Origin: Promicromonospora iranensis
GTDB lineage: Bacteria > Actinomycetota > Actinomycetes > Actinomycetales > Cellulomonadaceae
DNA length: 64,000 nucleotides
Direction: 5' to 3'
NCBI RefSeq assembly: GCF_028994805.1
Contig: NZ_JAJQQP010000001.1
Coordinates: 62,001-126,000 of the forward strand
Shown here: positions 15,291 to 24,392 of the stretch, piece by piece
How positions within the stretch are numbered: position 1 is the stretch's first letter
How the letters are laid out: every line of letters begins with the position of its first letter
Program-made: the position numbers and the translations under genes
Notes under the pieces: model-generated
What the model was told of the DNA's origin: nothing
Seen by the model: the letters and a program-made list of their open reading frames with translations, nothing else
Database searches by the model: none

Positions 15291-16712
15291 ATGCGCACAG
15301 CACTCCGCACACCCCGCGTCCCCAGGTATCGCGTCCTGGCCGGCGCACTCGCCACGGCACTGCTCGCCTCGACCCTGAGCGCGGCCTCGACCCTCGGAGC
15401 CACCCCCGCCGTCGCCGAACCGAACACGCTCCTCTCGCAGGGCGCACTCACCGCGGCGTCGAGCTCGGAGTCCGGGGGCCTCGGCCCGCGCTTCGCCGTC
15501 GACGGCGACCGCAGCACCCGTTGGGCCAGCGCCCAGACGGACAACGAGTGGATTCGGATCGACCTCGGCCGGTCCTACGACCTCGACCACGTCGCCCTGG
15601 AGTGGGAGGCCGCGTACGGCGCGGCGTTCCGCCTCCAGGTCTCCCCCGACGGCAACGCCTGGGCCACCGTCGTCACCGAGTCCGCGGGCACGGGCGGCAC
15701 CGAGGTGTACGACGTCGCGGCCAGCGGCCGCTACGTCCAGCTCGTCGGCACTGCGCGCGGCACCCAGTACGGCTACTCGCTCCTGGAGTTCCAGGTGTTC
15801 GGCGACGGCGAGGCCACCGGCCCCGAGGACCCGCCACCGTTCCCGGACGACGAGGTCACGCACCACGAGTTCCAGGCGAACTGCACGTTCTCGCACTTCC
15901 TGCCGGACGACTCCATCGTCTATCCCGGTCAGCCCGGACGGTCGCACCTGCACACGTTCATCGGCAACCGGTCGACGGACGCCTTCACGACCCCGGCCAG
16001 CCTGCTCGCGAACCCGGCGAGCACGTGCACGGTGCCGCAGGACAAGTCGGCGTACTGGTTCCCCGCCCTGACCAAGGGCGGCGTCCCGGTCGAGCCGAAC
16101 ATCCCCATGACCGTCTACTACAAGTCGGGCATCGACGACTACACCGACGTCGTACCGTTCCCGGCGGGACTCCAGTTCGTGGCGGGCGACATGATGGCTG
16201 ACGTCGACGAGTTCCGGACCGCGCCGGGCGCCGTCGAGGGCTGGGAGTGCGGTGACATCTCCAAGAGCTGGGAGATCCCGGCGAACTGTCCCGAGGGCAC
16301 CCAGCTGAACATCCGGTACCAGGCGCCGAGCTGCTGGGACGGGATCCACCTGACGCCGGAGGAGTCCGCCCACATGGGCCACGGCACGCACATGGCGTAC
16401 CCGGTCTCGGGCCAGTGCCCGCTGAGCCACCCCGTCGCGGTGCCGATGCTCGAGTTCAAGATCGCCTGGCCGGTCAGCGGCGACATGTCCGACGTCGCGC
16501 TCGTGAGCGGGTCCGACCAGTCCTGGCACTACGACTTCGTCAACGCCTGGGACCCCGAGGTGCTCCGCCGCCTCGTGGAGCAGTGCATCAACGGCGGGCT
16601 GCAGTGCAACCCCCGCGGCTACGACCTGTACAAGCCGCACCGCGGCACCGTGCTCGACGAGAACTACCAGCTGGTGCCAGAACCCGCCGCTCGCCAGGAG
16701 GCAGCATCATGA
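15291..16712 (+). CDS. Secreted CBM32-DUF1996 protein
   Basis: A 473-residue secreted protein. The signal peptide ends near AVAE, followed by a CBM32 module (FAVDGDRSTRWAS, about 45-170) and then a DUF1996 domain (about 185-460). The latter has the family features EFQANCTFSHFLPDDSIVYP, GRSHLHTFIGN, SAYWFPALTKGG, NIRYQAPSCWDG and HMAYPV. DUF1996 occurs in fungi and actinobacteria and has no established activity. The several His, Cys and Asp residues could build a metal or sugar site; that is inference. AAGGAGG precedes the ATG. It overlaps the next gene by 4 bp (ATGA), so the operon is translationally coupled. Confidence 0.82.
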   Translation: MRTALRTPRVPRYRVLAGALATALLASTLSAASTLGATPAVAEPNTLLSQGALTAASSSESGGLGPRFAVDGDRSTRWASAQTDNEWIRIDLGRSYDLDHVALEWEAAYGAAFRLQVSPDGNAWATVVTESAGTGGTEVYDVAASGRYVQLVGTARGTQYGYSLLEFQVFGDGEATGPEDPPPFPDDEVTHHEFQANCTFSHFLPDDSIVYPGQPGRSHLHTFIGNRSTDAFTTPASLLANPASTCTVPQDKSAYWFPALTKGGVPVEPNIPMTVYYKSGIDDYTDVVPFPAGLQFVAGDMMADVDEFRTAPGAVEGWECGDISKSWEIPANCPEGTQLNIRYQAPSCWDGIHLTPEESAHMGHGTHMAYPVSGQCPLSHPVAVPMLEFKIAWPVSGDMSDVALVSGSDQSWHYDFVNAWDPEVLRRLVEQCINGGLQCNPRGYDLYKPHRGTVLDENYQLVPEPAARQEAAS

Positions 16713-18976
16713 CGGCCCGAACCGCACTCGACGAGGCACGACCCCCGGCGCCGCCACAGGGACCGCGGCGCGTCCGGCGGGCCTGGCTGGCAGCCGCCGT
16801 CACGGCCGCCTGCGTGGCCGCACCGCTGACGGCGGGGGCCACCACGGCGTCGGGCAGCGCGGAGAGCCCGAGGCAGTCCGATCCCGCGGCGCGGGCGGCC
16901 GCTCCGGCCGCCGCCTGCACGACGAACGCCGCTCTCGGGAAGCCGGCCACCGCGTCGTCCACCGAGGGTCCGTTCGGCCCGGCCCTGGCCGTCGACGGCG
17001 ACCCCGGAACGCGCTGGAGCAGCGAGCCCGCCGACCCGCAGTGGATCCGGGTCGACCTCGGTTCCGTCCAGGACCTGTGCCGCGTCGAGCTCTCCTGGGA
17101 GACGGCGTACGGCAAGGACTTCCGGATCGAGGCGTCGGACGACGGCACCACGTGGCGGACGCTCAGGACCGTCACGGACGGGTCCGGGGGTGCCCAGGGC
17201 TTCGACGTCGTGGGGACCGGCCGGTACGTACGGGTCACCGGCACCGAGCGCGGCACGGGGTACGGGTACTCGCTGTGGGAGCTCAAGGTGCTCACGGGCG
17301 AGCCCGGCGGAGACCCCGGCGACCCGATCCCCGGCGGCGGTGACCTCGGGCCGAACGTGCACGTCTTCGGCCCGGACACGCCCGTGGACCAGGTCCAGGC
17401 AGCCGTGGACGCCGTGTACGACCAACAGGAGTTCGACCAGTTCGGGGACGGAAGGCACCAGTTCCTGTTCGAGCCGGGCACCTACCCGGTGCACGTCAAC
17501 GCCGGCTTCCACACCTCGATCGCGGGCCTGGGTGCCGACCCGGACGACGTGAACATCACGGGCGGCGTCTGGGCCGACGCCGAGTGGTTCGAGGGGAACG
17601 CCACCCAGAACTTCTGGCGCTCCGTCGAGAACCTCGCGGTCACGCCGACCGGCGGGGACATGCGGTGGGCGGTGTCGCAGGCCGCGCCGATGCGGCGCGT
17701 GCACGTCAACGGCAACCTCATGCTGCACTCGTCGCGGTACGGCTGGGCGTCCGGCGGCTTCATCGCCGACTCCGTGGTCGACGGCGAGGTCCGCGCCTGG
17801 ACCCAGCAGCAGTGGTACACCCGGGACTCGACCCTTCGGGGCGGCTGGGCGGGGACGCTGTGGAACATGGTGTTCTCCGGCGTCGAGAACGCGCCGCCGA
17901 CGTCGTTCCCCGAGCCGGCCGTGACCACCCTGGACACCACGGGCACCATCCGCGAGAAGCCCTACCTCTACCTCGACGGCGAGGACTACGCGGTGTTCGT
18001 GCCGTCGGCCCGCGAGGGCACCCGGGGCGCGACCTGGGACGGCGGGACGGCGGGTGCCTCGGTGCCGCTCGACGAGTTCTACGTGGCGCGCCCGGGCGAC
18101 TCGGCAGCGCGGATCAACCAGGCGCTGGACCAGGGCCTGCACCTGCTCCTCACGCCCGGCGTGTACGAGCTGGACGGGACGATCGAGGTGAACCGGGCGG
18201 ACACGGTCGTGCTCGGGCTCGGGTACGCCACCATCGTGCCCACCGCCGGGCAGACGGCGATGCGCGTGGCCGACGTGGACGGCGTCCGGATCGCGAGCGT
18301 CCTGTTCGACGCCGGCGCCGCCGAGTCCCCGTCGATGCTCACGGTCGGTACGGCGGGCTCGACCGTGGACCACGCGGACGACCCGATCTCGCTGCACGAC
18401 GTGTTCGTCCGAGTCGGCGGGGCGCACGTGGGGCGGGTGGACCAGGCGATCGTCGTGAACGCCGACGACACGATCATCGACCACATCTGGTCCTGGCGCG
18501 GCGACCACGGCGAGGGCATCGGCTGGGACGTCAACACCGCGGACAACGGGCTGGTGGTCCACGGCGACGACGTCGACGGGTACGGCCTCTTCGTCGAGCA
18601 CTACCAGGAGTACAACACCCTGTGGACCGGGGAGCGCGGCCGCACGATCTTCTACCAGAACGAGCTGCCGTACGACCCGCCGAACCAGGCGGCCTGGAAC
18701 CACGACGGCGTCCGCGGCTGGGCGGCGTACAAGGTCGCCGACGGGGTGCGGGAGCACGAGGCGTGGGGGCTCGGCTCGTACTGCGTGTTCACCTCGGATG
18801 CGTCCATCGTCTCGGACAACGGCTTCGAGGTGCCGCGGACGCCGGGCGTGCGGATGCACTCGCTGCTCACCGTGTCGCTCGGCGGGGTGGGCACGTACGA
18901 GCACGTCATCAACGGCGTCGGCCCCCGCGCGGCAGGAACGGAAACCATCCCGGCCACGGTGACCACCTACCCCTGA
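16709..18976 (+). CDS. Secreted CBM32 protein with large beta-helix-like domain
   Basis: About 755 residues from the ATG at 16709, which has AGGAG upstream and overlaps the previous stop. A twin-Arg-like basic start and hydrophobic stretch precede CBM32 (LAVDGDPGTRWSS, about 75-205) and a GGDPGDP linker. The rest (about 215-755) has repeated short turns such as HQFLFEPGTYPVHVNAGFHTS, LLLTPGVYELDGTIEVNRAD and DDTIIDHIWSWRGDHG, the pattern of a right-handed parallel beta-helix (pectate-lyase/GH55-like). Members of this family are often labelled only as coagulation-factor 5/8 proteins. I cannot name catalytic residues. Its place beside the glycosidase and DUF1996 gene suggests a lyase or hydrolase on the same polymer. 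Confidence 0.7.
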   Translation: MTARTALDEARPPAPPQGPRRVRRAWLAAAVTAACVAAPLTAGATTASGSAESPRQSDPAARAAAPAAACTTNAALGKPATASSTEGPFGPALAVDGDPGTRWSSEPADPQWIRVDLGSVQDLCRVELSWETAYGKDFRIEASDDGTTWRTLRTVTDGSGGAQGFDVVGTGRYVRVTGTERGTGYGYSLWELKVLTGEPGGDPGDPIPGGGDLGPNVHVFGPDTPVDQVQAAVDAVYDQQEFDQFGDGRHQFLFEPGTYPVHVNAGFHTSIAGLGADPDDVNITGGVWADAEWFEGNATQNFWRSVENLAVTPTGGDMRWAVSQAAPMRRVHVNGNLMLHSSRYGWASGGFIADSVVDGEVRAWTQQQWYTRDSTLRGGWAGTLWNMVFSGVENAPPTSFPEPAVTTLDTTGTIREKPYLYLDGEDYAVFVPSAREGTRGATWDGGTAGASVPLDEFYVARPGDSAARINQALDQGLHLLLTPGVYELDGTIEVNRADTVVLGLGYATIVPTAGQTAMRVADVDGVRIASVLFDAGAAESPSMLTVGTAGSTVDHADDPISLHDVFVRVGGAHVGRVDQAIVVNADDTIIDHIWSWRGDHGEGIGWDVNTADNGLVVHGDDVDGYGLFVEHYQEYNTLWTGERGRTIFYQNELPYDPPNQAAWNHDGVRGWAAYKVADGVREHEAWGLGSYCVFTSDASIVSDNGFEVPRTPGVRMHSLLTVSLGGVGTYEHVINGVGPRAAGTETIPATVTTYP

Positions 18977-19009
18977 CCCCCGCTCCACCCACCACCCACC
19001 AACCAGGCC

Positions 19010-19041
19010 CCGCCGAGGTAGTCAGCTGACTACCTCGGCGG
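19010..19041. terminator. Family D palindrome, two-unit copy
   Basis: Two 16-bp units, CCGCCGAGGTAGTCAG and its exact complement, abut to make a perfect 32-bp palindrome after the CBM32 operon. The same 16-bp unit recurs six times at 30682-30783. It probably ends transcription from both sides (CBM32 operon and the minus-strand small gene). Confidence 0.75.
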
Positions 19042-19046
19042 AGGGG

Positions 19047-19241
19047 TCAGGTGAGAGTGGTCGCGCGGCGGTCCACCGTGGCCTTGGCCTCGGCCAGGCC
19101 GTCGCCCATCTGCGCCATGACGAGGTCGATCTTGGTGTGGAGCTTGTCCAGCTGGTGCTGCTGCGACCGCCTGTGCCCGCTCGCAGAGATCCAGTTCATG
19201 ACCAGCATCACGACTACCAGCATCACCAGGAGCTCAGACAT
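19047..19241 (-). CDS. Small single-pass membrane protein, unknown
   Basis: A 64-residue protein from ATG 19241. The hydrophobic segment ELLVMLVVVMLVMNWI (residues 3-18) would span the membrane. It is followed by a polar, heptad-like stretch HQLDKLHTKIDLVMAQMGD that could form a coiled coil, and a basic C-terminus. No family is recognised. It lies 59 bp beyond the altronate-dehydratase-type gene on the same strand and may be co-transcribed. The ribosome site is weak. Codon use is ordinary for the window, so I believe it is real but with moderate confidence. Confidence 0.55.
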   Translation of the reverse strand: MSELLVMLVVVMLVMNWISASGHRRSQQHQLDKLHTKIDLVMAQMGDGLAEAKATVDRRATTLT

Positions 19242-19299
19242 GACCCGACGCTGGCTGCTCGCGCCGAGGGCCGACCACCAAAGCCGGCAGGTCAGGAGC

Positions 19300-20898
19300 T
19301 CAGGTGACGGCACCCATGTGCCACGGGATGAACTCCTCGGCGCCGATCTCCAGCTCCTCGCTGACGGTCTGCTCCCCCGACGCGACGGCGAGGATCCGGT
19401 CGAAGATCTGCCGGCCCACCTCGGCGACGGTCGCGGTGCCGTCCACGACGACGCCCGCGTTGATGTCCATGTCCTCCGACATCACCGAGTACATCGGCGT
19501 GTTGGTGGCCACCTTGATCGACGGCGTCGGACGGCACCCGAAGACCGACCCGCGGCCGGTGGTGAACACAACGACGTTGGCCCCGCCCGCGACCAGGCCG
19601 GTGACCGAGACCGGGTCGTAGCCAGGCGTGTCCATGAAGGCGAACCCACGCTCGGTGATCGGCTCGGCGTACTCGTAGACGGCACCGAGGTCGGCCTGGC
19701 CGCCCTTGGCGACCGCACCGAGCGACTTCTCCAGGATCGTCGTCAGCCCGCCCGCCTTGTTGCCCGGCGACGGGTTGTTGTCCAGCGTGCCGCCACCCGC
19801 GGCGACGTAGCCACGCCACCAGTCGATGCGGTCCAGGAGGCGCTGCGCGACCTCCGGCTTCACGGCCCGAGCCGTCAGCAGGTGCTCGGCGCCGTACACC
19901 TCGGGGGTCTCGGCCAGCACGGAGGTCGCCCCGTAGGCGACCAGGCGGTCCGAGGCCCAGCCCAGCGCGGGGTTGGCGGTGATCCCGGAGTAGCCGTCGG
20001 AGCCACCGCAGTTCAGGGCGAGCACGAGCTCCGAGACGTCGCACTCGACCCGCTCTCGTGCGTTGACCAGCGGCAGCATCTCGCGGACGGCGGCGACGCC
20101 CGCCCGCACCGAGGCCCGCACGCCGCCGGCCTCCTGGATGGTCAGGGAGCGCACCACGGTGTCGTCGGAGATGGAGGCGAGCAGCCCCTGCTTCGCGTCC
20201 TCGGGCGGGCCGAGCGTGGGCATGCCCAGGTCGGCCACCTGGCCCGAGCGCGCCGACAGCGCGGCACCCGGCACCATCTCGCAGCCCAGGCCCAGCACCA
20301 GCAGACCGGCGACGTTCGGGTGGGCGGCGTACCCGCGCAGGGTCCGCAGCAGGATCTGCCCGCCCTCGGAGTCCGGCACCAGGCCGCAGCCCGAGGTGTG
20401 GGTCAGCGCGATGACGCCGTCGACGTTCTCGAACTCGTCGAGGGCGGTGCCGCGGAACTGGTCGGCGATCATCTTCGCCGTCGAGGCCGAGCAGTTCACG
20501 CTGGTCAGGATCGCCACGAAGTTCCGGGTGCCGACCCTGCCGTCGGCCCGACGGTAACCGCGAAAGGTGGGGCGGGCGCCGTCGGGCAGCGGGAGGTCGG
20601 TGTGCGTACCGCCCAGCGGCGCCTCGCGTTGGCCCTCCTCGAAGCCGAGGTTGTGCGAGTGCACGTGGTCGCCGGGGGCGATGTCGGCGGTCGCGACCCC
20701 GATGACCTGGCCGTACTTGTGGACCTCGCCGCCCGCGGACACGGCACGCAGTGCGATCTTGTGGCCCCGCGGGACCGGCTGCCCGACGGCGACCGGGGCG
20801 GCGCCAGGGGCCGAGGCCGCGTCGCCCGGGGCCAGGTCGCGGGTCGCGACGGCAACGTCGTCACCCTCGCGGAGAACAAGCAGATCGACCTCGGACAC
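19300..20898 (-). CDS. uxaA: UxaA-family dehydratase (altronate/galactarate type)
   Basis: A 532-residue enzyme. The N-terminal SAF domain carries VPRGHKIALRAVSAGGEV and GDHVHSHN. The C-terminal UxaA domain carries GYRRADGRVGTRNFVAI, SGCGLVPDSEGG, VLALNCGGSDGYSGITANPALG and TPGYDPVSVTGLVAGGANVVVFTTGRGSVFG. The family dehydrates D-altronate (galacturonate pathway) or related aldarates using iron. Placement beside an ABC importer and pectate lyase supports a galacturonate-derived substrate. A LacI-like operator and -10 lie just upstream, so it has its own promoter in addition to any read-through from the ABC operon. Confidence 0.88.
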   Translation of the reverse strand: MSEVDLLVLREGDDVAVATRDLAPGDAASAPGAAPVAVGQPVPRGHKIALRAVSAGGEVHKYGQVIGVATADIAPGDHVHSHNLGFEEGQREAPLGGTHTDLPLPDGARPTFRGYRRADGRVGTRNFVAILTSVNCSASTAKMIADQFRGTALDEFENVDGVIALTHTSGCGLVPDSEGGQILLRTLRGYAAHPNVAGLLVLGLGCEMVPGAALSARSGQVADLGMPTLGPPEDAKQGLLASISDDTVVRSLTIQEAGGVRASVRAGVAAVREMLPLVNARERVECDVSELVLALNCGGSDGYSGITANPALGWASDRLVAYGATSVLAETPEVYGAEHLLTARAVKPEVAQRLLDRIDWWRGYVAAGGGTLDNNPSPGNKAGGLTTILEKSLGAVAKGGQADLGAVYEYAEPITERGFAFMDTPGYDPVSVTGLVAGGANVVVFTTGRGSVFGCRPTPSIKVATNTPMYSVMSEDMDINAGVVVDGTATVAEVGRQIFDRILAVASGEQTVSEELEIGAEEFIPWHMGAVT

Positions 20899-20916
20899 GC
20901 CAGCACCTCTCTGTTC

Positions 20917-20933
20917 TGAACCGTTTCATCGTA
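20917..20933 (-). promoter_or_regulatory. uxaA promoter with LacI-like operator
   Basis: TGAACCGTTTCA (20917-20928) is a near-perfect 12-bp palindrome overlapping the downstream end of a minus-strand -10 TACGAT (20928-20933). It differs in spacing from the GAAACCGGTTTC boxes of the pectate-lyase set, so another regulator may act here. Confidence 0.55.
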
Positions 20934-20956
20934 ACGGGCCACGCTCCCGACAAAGT

Positions 20957-21013
20957 TGAGTGCGGGGTATTTGTTGCCTGGACGGTCCCAGATCAACAAA
21001 TACCCCGCACTCA
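20957..21013. terminator. Family B hairpin after the ABC binding-protein gene
   Basis: A perfect 20-bp stem (20957-20976 with 20994-21013) begins TGAGTGCGGGGTATTTG and closes on a 17-nt loop that contains its own CTGG/CCAG. It sits between the solute-binding-protein gene and uxaA. The AT-containing stem is unlike the surrounding sequence but similar to the hairpin at 36993-37050. Confidence 0.75.
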
Positions 21014-21022
21014 GCGAAGGGG

Positions 21023-22366
21023 TCAGCCGCCGATCGCGGCGTTCACCTCGTCGATGAACTGGGTGGCGGCTTCCTCCGGGGTGATCCGCTCGAAGAGCAC
21101 CTCGGTGTTGACGCGCTCCATGATGTCGGCCATCTCGGCGGAGCCGTGCGGCGGCACCGGCGGGGTGTCGACGATCTCGTCCTCGATGTCCGCCATGAAG
21201 TCGGCCACCTTCTGGTCGGTGGGCGACAGGTCACCGAGGATCCCCTCGCGCACCTCGGTGTTCGCCGGCAGACCACGGTCGGTCAGCATGATGTCCGCAG
21301 CCTCCTGCGAGTTCAGCAGGAAGTCGACGAACTTCGCGGAGGCCTCCGGGTATGCGGTGTCCGCGGAGACGGAGTAGAACATCGCCGGCTTGAAGTACAT
21401 CCCGGTGCGCTCGCCCGCGGACTCACCCGGCAGCCGCAGCAGCTCGAGCTCGTGACCCGAGGAGTCCGTCAGTGCGCCGAGCTGGTTGGTCCACCAGACG
21501 CCCATGGCGCCCTGGTTGGTACCGAGCAGGCTGCCCTCGGGGCCCGCCGCCTGGTACTCGACGGTGCGTGCGGCGTCGGGCTGCCCGCCGTTCTCCATCA
21601 GGTCCAGGGAGACCTGGAAGAAGTCGGCCACGGTCTCCTCGGAGACGCCGAGCTCACCGTCCGGCGTGTACAGGGTCTCGCCGCGCTGGCGAGCCAGCAC
21701 GTTGAGTCCGGCCTCGTTGAAGCCGTAGTCCTGCGTGCCCCAGACGCCCTCGCCCGCGCCCTCCGAGACAGCGTTCGCCGTGGTGACGTAGTCCTCCCAC
21801 GTCCAGGTCGTGTCGTCCGGCACGTCGACGCCGGCGTCGGCGAAGATCTCCGGGTCGGCGACGAGCGCGTAGGCGTTGATGCCGGTCGGGATGCCGTACT
21901 GCGCACCGTCGATCTGGCCACCGGCCAGGACGCCGTCGTCCACCTTCGATGTGTCGATGTCCAGCTCGCTCATGTCGGCGAGCACGTTCTTGGTGGCGTA
22001 GTCGGAGATGTAGCGCTCCTCCTGGGTGATGACGTCCGGGGTGTCACCAGCGGCGACCGAGGTCGCGAGCTTGTCCCAGTAGCCGTCCCAGTCGGTGAAG
22101 TCCGGGACCACCGTGATGTCGGGGTTCTCCGCCTGGAACGCGTCGATGATCTGCTGCGTGGACTCGTGGCGGGTGTCGGAACCCCACCAGGCGAAGCGGA
22201 TCTCGCAGGGGCACTCCTCTGCGGCAGCCGGCGGCTCGTCGCCGCCCCCGCCCACACCCGAGTCGCCGCCCCCACAGGCCGCGAGGGTCAGCGCCACGGC
22301 CGCGATGCCCGCGGTCGAGGCGGCGAGCCGCTTGCCGCGCCCCGTCCGTAGTCCGTTGGTGCTCAT
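21023..22366 (-). CDS. Sugar ABC transporter, substrate-binding lipoprotein
   Basis: A 447-residue family 1 extracellular solute-binding protein. The signal peptide ends in a lipobox, TLAAC with Cys31, so it is a membrane-anchored lipoprotein. A Gly-rich linker is followed by IRFAWWGSDTRHESTQQIIDAF and NPDITVVPDFTDWDGYWDKL, typical of oligosaccharide binders. Third gene of the operon in transcription order (permease, permease, binding protein). A long hairpin follows immediately. Given uxaA, pectate lyase and a GAAACCGG operator, oligogalacturonides are a plausible ligand, but this is inferred from context. Confidence 0.9.
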   Translation of the reverse strand: MSTNGLRTGRGKRLAASTAGIAAVALTLAACGGGDSGVGGGGDEPPAAAEECPCEIRFAWWGSDTRHESTQQIIDAFQAENPDITVVPDFTDWDGYWDKLATSVAAGDTPDVITQEERYISDYATKNVLADMSELDIDTSKVDDGVLAGGQIDGAQYGIPTGINAYALVADPEIFADAGVDVPDDTTWTWEDYVTTANAVSEGAGEGVWGTQDYGFNEAGLNVLARQRGETLYTPDGELGVSEETVADFFQVSLDLMENGGQPDAARTVEYQAAGPEGSLLGTNQGAMGVWWTNQLGALTDSSGHELELLRLPGESAGERTGMYFKPAMFYSVSADTAYPEASAKFVDFLLNSQEAADIMLTDRGLPANTEVREGILGDLSPTDQKVADFMADIEDEIVDTPPVPPHGSAEMADIMERVNTEVLFERITPEEAATQFIDEVNAAIGG

Positions 22367-22414
22367 GTATTTCTCCTTCGGTGACGTTGACGACGTTGTC
22401 GCTCAGCGGTGGAG

Positions 22415-23362
22415 CTACTTGATTCCGGTGGTCGCTATGCCCTTGACCAGGTACTTCTGTCCGAACAGGAAGGCGATGAAGACGGGTATCAGAGACACGA
22501 TCGACATCGCGAACAGTGATCCCCACGAGCTCTCGCCCGTGGAGTCGACGAAGGTGCGGAGCGCGATCGGCACGGTGTACATCTCCGGCCGGGTCAGGAA
22601 GATCAGCTGGCTGAAGAAGTCGTTCCAGGTCCAGATGAACGTGAAGATGGCCGTGGTGGCGAGGGCCGGCAGGGACAGCGGCAACATGATCTGCAGGTAG
22701 ATGCGCAGGTGGTTGGCGCCGTCGATGGTCGCGGCCTCGTCCAGCTCGCGGGGGATCCCCCGGAAGAACTGGACCATCAGGAAGATGAAGAACGCGTCGG
22801 TGGCCAGCAGCTTCGGCACGATCAGGGGCAGGAACGTGTTGATCCACTCGAGCTGGGAGAAGAGCACGTACTGCGGCACGATCACCACGTGGATCGGCAG
22901 CATGATCGACATCAGCATGACGGCGAACCACAGCCGCTTGCCCCGGAACTCGAGCCGTGCGAAGGCGTAGGCAGCCAGAGAGCACGACAGCAGGTTGCCG
23001 AGCAGCGACCCGAGCACCACGATCGCCGAGTTGATCAGGTAGTGGCTGAACGGGTGCAGCAGCGCGTTCCACCCGTCCGTGTAGTTGGACAGGTCGATGT
23101 CGGTGGGGATGAGGCCCGGCTCGCGGAAGATGAGCGCGTTCGGCTTGAACGAGCTGGCCACCATCCAGAGCAGCGGGTACAGCATCACGAAGCCGAAGGC
23201 GATGAGGCCGGCGTGCTTGAGCACGCTGCCCACCTTGGCTCGCACCTGCCGGCCGCGGGGCCGGGTGGCAGGACGACGGTCCTCGGTACCGGGAGGCCTG
23301 TCGCCGTCGGACGGCGGCAGCACCGCCGTCGCGGTCTTGGTGGGCGTGGAGGCGTCAGTCAT
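22415..23362 (-). CDS. Sugar ABC transporter permease (MalG-like)
   Basis: A 315-residue integral membrane protein of the CUT1 class with about six hydrophobic segments. The EAA loop reads ELDEAATIDGANHLRIYLQIMLPL, the docking site for the ATPase. A charged, Pro/Arg-rich N-terminal tail precedes the first helix. Its start overlaps the previous permease gene by 8 bp. It pairs with that protein to form the channel. No ATPase gene is in the operon, so a shared ATPase of the MsiK type is presumed. Confidence 0.92.
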   Translation of the reverse strand: MTDASTPTKTATAVLPPSDGDRPPGTEDRRPATRPRGRQVRAKVGSVLKHAGLIAFGFVMLYPLLWMVASSFKPNALIFREPGLIPTDIDLSNYTDGWNALLHPFSHYLINSAIVVLGSLLGNLLSCSLAAYAFARLEFRGKRLWFAVMLMSIMLPIHVVIVPQYVLFSQLEWINTFLPLIVPKLLATDAFFIFLMVQFFRGIPRELDEAATIDGANHLRIYLQIMLPLSLPALATTAIFTFIWTWNDFFSQLIFLTRPEMYTVPIALRTFVDSTGESSWGSLFAMSIVSLIPVFIAFLFGQKYLVKGIATTGIK

Positions 23363-24278
23363 CGTAGAACACCCAGTACTTGGAGGCGAGGAAGTTGACT
23401 ACCGTCATGCCGCCGATGATCAGCAGCAGGAACCAGGCCATCGCCGACGCATAGCCCATGTCGAGAGACCCGAACCCCTTGAGGTAGAGGTACAGCGTGT
23501 AGAGCAGCGTCGAGTCGGACGGGCCGCCGTTGCCACCGCTCACCACGAACGCTCTGGTGAAGGACTGGAACGCCTCGATGAGCTGCAGCACGAGGTTGAA
23601 GAAGATGATGGGCGTCAGCAGTGGGAGCGTGATCGCCCGGAACTGGCGGAACTTGCTGGCGCCGTCGATCGAGGCCGCCTCGTAGTACATCTGCGGGATC
23701 TGCCGCAGGCCCGCCAGGAAGATCACCATCGGTGCGCCGAACGTCCAGACGTTGAGCGCCATGAGGGTGCCGAGCGCGTAGTCCGGGTGCGACACCCAGC
23801 CCTGGCCCTGTACCCCGAAGATCGCCAGGACCTGGTTGACCAGGCCGTCCGCGCCGAAGATCTGGCGCCACAGGATGGCGATGGCCACCGAACCGCCGAG
23901 CAGCGACGGCAGGTAGTACACGGAGCGGTAGAGGGCGAGGCCCCGCATGCCCTTGTCGAGCAGCAGCGCCAGGCCGAGAGCGGCGGCGAGCTGCAGCGGC
24001 ACCGACACGAACACGTAGGTGAACGTGACCTGGAGCGAGTTCACGAACCGCGGGTCGTCGAACATCCGGCTGTAGTTCTCGAAGCCGATCCACTCCGGCG
24101 CCGAGAGCAGGTCGTAGTCCGTGAAGGACAGGTACAGCGAGGCGCCCATCGGGCCGGCCGTGATGAGGGCGAGCCCCACGAACCAGGGCGCGAGGAAGAA
24201 CAGCGCCCAGCGTCCGTCGCCCTTCCTGCGCGGGCTCACGGTCCGTTTGCTGCGGGAGATCTCCTGGATCACTGACAT
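23355..24278 (-). CDS. Sugar ABC transporter permease (MalF-like)
   Basis: A 307-residue permease, first gene of the importer operon. I start it at ATG 24278, preceded by GGGGGTGA. The first helix reads LFFLAPWFVGLALITAG, and the EAA loop is YYEASIDGASKFRQFRAITLP-like. It forms the transmembrane channel with the MalG-like partner. Upstream lie three GAAACCGG-type boxes shared with the divergent LacI-DUF6807 gene. Confidence 0.9.
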   Translation of the reverse strand: MSVIQEISRSKRTVSPRRKGDGRWALFFLAPWFVGLALITAGPMGASLYLSFTDYDLLSAPEWIGFENYSRMFDDPRFVNSLQVTFTYVFVSVPLQLAAALGLALLLDKGMRGLALYRSVYYLPSLLGGSVAIAILWRQIFGADGLVNQVLAIFGVQGQGWVSHPDYALGTLMALNVWTFGAPMVIFLAGLRQIPQMYYEAASIDGASKFRQFRAITLPLLTPIIFFNLVLQLIEAFQSFTRAFVVSGGNGGPSDSTLLYTLYLYLKGFGSLDMGYASAMAWFLLLIIGGMTVVNFLASKYWVFYDD

Positions 24279-24392
24279 GGGTTCACCCCCGTGTGGCTGG
24301 GCGGGGGCTCGGACCACCAAGGTCCGGGCTCGCGGTTCGGGTGGCGCATCGCGTTGTCCTCCGGATCGTCGTCGATCCCCGGTGTCGTCGGT

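Noticed and set aside
16415-16708. N-terminal extension of the third CBM32 protein
   Set aside because: It lies within the DUF1996 coding region; ATG 16709 has AGGAG and a signal-like sequence.
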